Of a DNA stretch of 64,000 bases, positions 11,006 through 64,000 are shown piece after piece (the stretch's first letter is position 1; each line of letters opens with the position of its first letter). Source of the DNA: Aphelocoma coerulescens (Eukaryota > Chordata > Aves > Passeriformes > Corvidae); the NCBI RefSeq assembly GCF_041296385.1, contig NC_091014.1:65728578-65792577 (forward strand), given 5' to 3'. The notes below the pieces were generated by a model. It saw only the letters and a list, made by a program, of their open reading frames with translations. It did not search any database and was not told where the DNA came from. The position numbers and the translations under genes were made by a program.

Positions 11006-13337
11006 AAATCTCCAGGCTAATGTTTCCTTTACTGTGCACATGCCACAGCCTTAGGAAACTGCTCCCAAGTGGGACACATTTTAGACCTTTACATGAAACC
11101 AAAACAAATTTGTTTCACAGATTTCATCCCTTCTGCACCCTTTTCAGTAACAAAACAGCTGTGCAGCTATTGGAAACACCCTCCTCCTTTAGTGGGAAAC
11201 ACAAAAACTGTTCAGCCTAAGCCCTTGGTGAGTCTGTACCATCATATGGACAGCAGCTATAGCAGGAGGAGATTTCCTGTGTCTGCAGCAGGTGGTTTAT
11301 GTTCTCTTGTAAGATTTGTCTGTGTTGAATAGGATTAATTGCTTTAGAAATGAGATTGTGCTTTTAAACCTGCTGGGCAGCAGTGGGACATGCTGCAGTA
11401 GTCACCCAACACTTCATTCGTGGTGAATATAACACTGGGGCCAATATTCCTGCACTCCTCCCTCCAAACAACTGGAGCATGATGAGGTTCTCCTCACCAC
11501 ATCAGAGATTTTCTGTTCCACATGTTCAGACAGCAGAGCTCACTTCTACAGACATGGGTGAGCAAAGAAGGTGCTTCTCACACCTGTAATGGCTCTGGGA
11601 AAAACCTAAGAGAAAAGAGGTGCTAATTATTGGCCCTCTTAAGTACTACAAGACACAATTCCAGGCCCGTGGCAACCCTTTAATGTGGTGGGAACAGAGA
11701 TCTCACTGAAGTGGTTGGCACCACTTAAAATAAATCAGGATTGCATCACCACCAAAGACACACAGATCAACAAAGCTTTTTGTACTTCATCTTTGTACCA
11801 AGTCTGACAGCAGGGAATCCAATTAGCTTTTCCCTGAAGACAATTAAATTAAATCAAGAATAATTTTGGCCTTTTGGCCGTGAAATTTGTACAACAATAT
11901 GTGCTTCTGCTGCAGGCATCTGCTTTTTAAAAATGTATTTTATTTGTATGACAAAGGTCAGCATAGGGAATTGATCCAGAAAAGAGCAAAAATTTTTTCA
12001 CAGCAGTAGACAGGGAAATCACAGAAGTACTTCCCCTCATAAAATGTTCAAGACTGAGCTCTTTTGTTTAGTTGTGTCACACAGCTTTTATTTCCAATAA
12101 TTCAGAGAAAATAAAAACCTCCAAAAACCAATTAAAAAAGATAAACCACTGTAGCATTTTTACACTGCCAGACTAAATGTAATCCCAATTTCAAGTCCTA
12201 CAACTTCTCCAAAATTATTTGCATTTTTGGGCATGAGGGGAAGGGGCAAATACTGTGCCTTATGTTATTTTAATGACACTAAAAATACGCTTAAGTGCAC
12301 TTCATGGTCTTCCTAAATTTTTTAGCAGTAGGTGAGTAAGAATGACCTTGAGTATTACCAGTGAAGCTGATCTCTCAAGATGTACCTTTGAAAATATGCC
12401 TGTGAAACTCCATTTGGCTGTTTACTGCCCATGGGTCAGGATCTAACCACATGTGGAAGTCAGGTGCAGGCAGCCTTTGCAAAGCTGCCTGATGTAAATA
12501 TGTGTCCAACTTCACCTACATTCTTGAGGATCTAGCAATAATTTGAAAATCACACCTCCTTGCACTAGATCTGATTTTGAGGTAGGCCACAAATGTGTAA
12601 AGGAAAATAAAGATTGTCCCCAAATATAACTTGAAGGACTAAAGACATATAAAAAAATTAGTGGTTGGCTAATCACATGCCATTTTAAGCAGAATATTTT
12701 AGTGGATATGATTAAAGGATCGGCTAATATCAAGTTTATAAATTCAGATCAACTTAAATACAAAGTCTGGAGGTACTGTACAAAATTCCTCTATAAGCCT
12801 AGCAAAACATGCATAATCATAGTATGATTTGAATCTTTGATGAAAATTGGAAGAATGAATATGGATTTAGGAACTGACTGTAGGAATAAACCATTGTTGT
12901 GCTGAAATAGTTTTGTCACAACTGAAGTGTGCTTACGAAAGTGAAGGACAGGAAGAATGTCCTTATTCCTGATGAAATTCCTTTCCCTCATTCACTGCCC
13001 CTCCACTACAACTTGGAGAGCAAAGTTTATGCCTTTGGAATGCAGCAGATTGCCCCAAGCATTATGGGCTTGGATGTTTTTCCTAATTTTTCCCTCTGGG
13101 GACAGAATGCATCTGGGGAGCCTCTTGCTTCCTTGACAAACTGCACGATTTTATTGCTGGATCCAGCATTAACATATGCAGTTTATAAGATCAGTGCATT
13201 CTTTTGCTCTCTTTAAAGGAAAATGAAGTCAATAAAAAGTCTAAGGAAAATGCCAAATTCCCAAGAAGTAAAAACTTCTCCCTCTGTGTGTGCATGTGTG
13301 TGTGTGTGAAGTTTAGTAGCTTTGAATAAAGTGACAT

Positions 13338-13380
13338 TTTTATTGCTTCAAGGCATACGTGTAGAGCAATAGGCTTTATT
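13338..13380 (-). promoter_or_regulatory. ABCC9: Candidate ABCC9 poly(A) signals
   Basis: Two AATAAA hexamers on the minus strand, at 13380-13375 and 13343-13338, lie about 150-190 bases beyond the SUR2B stop. They would give a short 3' UTR. Mammalian ABCC9 also uses much longer 3' UTRs, so more distal sites in the intergenic region remain possible. Confidence 0.45.
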
Positions 13381-13528
13381 CTTTTGGAAGATAGAAGTGT
13401 GAAGAGAGAAGCTCTAAAAAAGCAAACCAAAAAAAAAAAAAAAAGGTAAAAGTGATGTTACACTGAGTAGAAAATATTTGCATTTCATCTGTTTAAAAAT
13501 AAGCTGTTAAAATGCATCGTGTGGCTCT

Positions 13529-61591
<48,063 letters not shown>

Positions 61592-64000
61592 CTGAAAAGA
61601 AAGGAAAAAATGATGCAAGTGCCATAGGAGGGATTGTATATTCCTGAGGAGCTGGAAACAAGCAAATTCAATCATTGCATTAGAAAGAAACATACTGGTG
61701 GTACTATGGGAAAGCTATCGAAATCAGATTTCTCATTGACCTCTATATCAAAATTATTTGGATACAAATTAAAAACTCCACTCCTGTTCCAAAGACTAAG
61801 GATTGAGATCTTTTAGCAGTTCTAAAATGTTTTAGTTTTAGCAGGAAAGGAACAATAAGATCACCATGTCTGCCTTGTCTTTAGTTTCCTCATCAAATTC
61901 TGGTGATTTGTAGGATAGAAAAGCTACTCAGTAGAAAATAAAGCTCATTCCACCTGTATCACAGAGAAGCTGCAAGAAAATATTTTTTTATTGCATGGGA
62001 TTAGTTATTTATGTTGCATTTGCATATTATGGAAACAATTCCTTCCAGGAATATAGTCTATGATACCCATAAAATCTGAATAACATAAGACTATACATGC
62101 CAGTATTCCCCACAAAATGAGATTTAAATGCCTCAACATGGAAGAGAAAAAAAATCTTGTTTAAAGCCCTTTGTTTTCATTTTCTAGTTTTTGTGTTCAC
62201 TGTTCTGCTCTGTTTCAGGCAGAAAAGGAAACAAATGTACCAAAATACTCCAAGGAAGACTGTTCCTTTGGTATTTCCGATCCAGCTGGAAGCAGGATGT
62301 ACTGGAATTCTTACAGGGGAAAAAAAAGGAAAAAAAAAAAAAAAAGAAGGAAAAAGCCTGTTCTACTGAAATATCCAGCCTGATTCTGAGATTAAAGGTT
62401 TGGGCAATATAGGAAAGAAGGCCATCTGCCCAAGACTCATTGAAAAAAGGGTTGCTTAAGTGCATGGTTGGTCAGACAAATATATTTGAAAACTTTTCTC
62501 TTAATGTTCTGCTGCATCTAACTTCCCCTTGTTTTTATAGTGGGGATATAAATAAGAAAATAACATTTGTAGGTACCTTTTTTCAATGTATATAGAGTTC
62601 TCAGGAATTAAGGCAGAAGAAGCATAAAATTAAATGTATTCACATTAATTGGAACTAGAGAGAATTTAAAGGAGAAATGTTTAATAGCAAGAACAGCCAA
62701 GAGAAAGTTTATCAAAATCCATAAATTAAAGGCAAATGTATTCTGAAATGTATCCAAGAGAAATAGTGACTGTCACCAAGCCAAGTGGTTTCAAGATCTC
62801 CAATGATTCCAACCTTCTCTTTAGCCAATGCTGATTAAAACTTTTTAAAAAGCCACAACTGAAACCCCTCCACTGAAGAGTACAAAAAGATAAAGGAAGC
62901 AAAGGATTCCTAAATCTGAGATCCAGAAATTATTTTCAAGCTTAAATACCTTGTTTATTCACCATGAAAAAAACCCCAACATTTTTGAAGGCAAAACATG
63001 CACTTTGCCCTGTAACTCTGTGGCTCAAATCCAGCTTGTGCAGGTTCAAGGATGATAAAAAGCTTTGTTTGATAAGCTGTACAATTAAACTCTCCTTCAG
63101 TGCAGTGAAAGCCTCAAGCCAAATTGAGACCATCAGTCAAGAAAATTAATGTCAGGAGTGAACAGCCAAGAAAAAGATATTTGGGTAGTGATGATAGTCA
63201 AATACTTTATCTGGAGAGGAAAATGCTATTCCATTACATACCTATCTGCTCATTCAGAGACAAAACACTCCAGAAACTGTATGGAGATGTTTCTCTATCA
63301 GAAGACAAATGCAGGAAAATGTCTTTGTCATTTCTTCTCTGCTGTCAGTAAAATAATTTTACCTGTATCTTTTAATTAGTTACTAATAAATTCTTTTTCT
63401 TGTAATAGAAAATGTTCTGTATCAGAGGCTTGCTCAGTGTTTAGAGGTGATCTCAGAAAGTTCAGTCTCAGTGAAATGTGAAATGAGCAGTGATCTGGCA
63501 TCTCTTGTGCATCTTTATTATCAAAAATGCCATTGAGTAAAGTGGATACTTTTCAATTTCTCACATGTGCCAACACATTTCCTCACAGCAGCAACCAACA
63601 CAATCAGCTACAAACAGGGACTGGCTACTCTCAGCTTCCCAGTAAAAAAACAGATTTCAGAGAGCTCAGAACTGTTAATGAAGTATAAACTGACAAATGG
63701 ATAGGAATTAAGCAAAATTCCCAGGCTGAATGCATCACTGAGGCACCACCAGTGCGTGTCCTGCCTGAAACAAACAGGCACACTTGAAGAGGAGCAGAAA
63801 AGTCGTTCCTTCCCAGAACTGCTGGGGTGACTCCATCAAGACAGGCAGCTGGGGAGCTGAGGGGAGCCACCACAATCTGTGTTCCATTCCTACCCAAGGC
63901 TCCCACTGCTCAGGTTTATAACTTGACTGTCTCTCACAACAGAAATATTCATTTTGCTTGAGAGAAACCACAATAATACAGTGATGACCACAGATCTATC
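61592..64000 (-). other. ABCC9: ABCC9 intron 6 (part)
   Basis: 2.4 kb upstream of exon 7. I looked for exon 6 (the TM6 region, with GPLCISG in human) and did not find it. An A-rich run lies at about 62319-62346. No CR1 copy is recognised. Confidence 0.6.
62319..62346. repeat. A-rich low-complexity run
   Basis: ggggaaaaaaaaggaaaaaaaaa-type sequence. Could be an old poly(A) tail, but no retrocopy is recognised next to it. Confidence 0.6.

Larger units (their letters stand above)
4261..13337. other. Intergenic region between KCNJ8 promoter and ABCC9 3' end
   Basis: About 9 kb without a recognisable gene. It contains a (TG)n tract at about 4919-4935, a pyrimidine-rich tract at 5617-5671, one CR1 copy at 10137-10440 and a purine-rich tract at 10748-11005. 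Open frames are short and unlike known proteins. Any extended ABCC9 3' UTR or shared enhancers would lie here but cannot be recognised by eye. Confidence 0.6.

Noticed and set aside
61592..64000. Possible ABCC9 exon 6 near the right edge
   Set aside because: No frame matches the TM6 region (GPLCISG or similar) with splice sites; it must lie beyond 64,000.

Overview
The window is vertebrate, almost certainly bird, nuclear DNA. It carries intron-split genes with GT-AG introns and several copies of the avian CR1 LINE. There is no sign of operons, phage, CRISPR or bacterial genes. The two genes are recognisable by comparing protein sequence with remembered mammalian orthologues: KCNJ8 (Kir6.1, the pore of vascular-type KATP channels) and ABCC9 (SUR2, its ABC-type regulatory subunit). 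The species cannot be fixed from the sequence.

Layout, with both genes on the minus strand. From about 1 to 4,260 lies the 5' part of KCNJ8: part of intron 2 (1-2788), the first coding exon (2789-3233, ATG at 3153), intron 1, and a non-coding first exon ending at 3985 inside a CpG island with GC boxes and a short minisatellite. The main KCNJ8 coding exon lies beyond position 1. From about 4,260 to 13,340 is intergenic DNA with one CR1 copy and low-complexity tracts. From about 13,340 to beyond 64,000 lies ABCC9, of which 32 consecutive coding exons (exons 7 to 38) can be placed to the base. They join in frame to 1,223 codons plus stop. The first six exons (TMD0, the L0 linker and the start of TMD1) lie past the right edge.

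ABCC9 ends in two alternative last coding exons of identical length and phase: 38A (14479-14616, SUR2A tail) and 38B (13529-13666, SUR2B tail). Upstream are two more in-frame cassettes, exon 14 (111 nt) and exon 17 (39 nt, with poor splice sites). Both nucleotide-binding domains have intact Walker A, Q-loop, signature, Walker B and H-loop motifs, so the gene looks functional.

The two products assemble as an octamer (4 Kir6.1 + 4 SUR2) that couples ATP/ADP to K+ conductance in smooth and cardiac muscle. The tandem same-strand order (ABCC9 then KCNJ8) matches the mammalian locus and is paralogous to ABCC8-KCNJ11. I found no new system. The points most worth a second look are a lineage-specific Arg-to-Gly codon across the exon 28/29 junction, a longer and sequon-free TMD2 loop, an overlapping uORF on KCNJ8, and the duplicated last exon.
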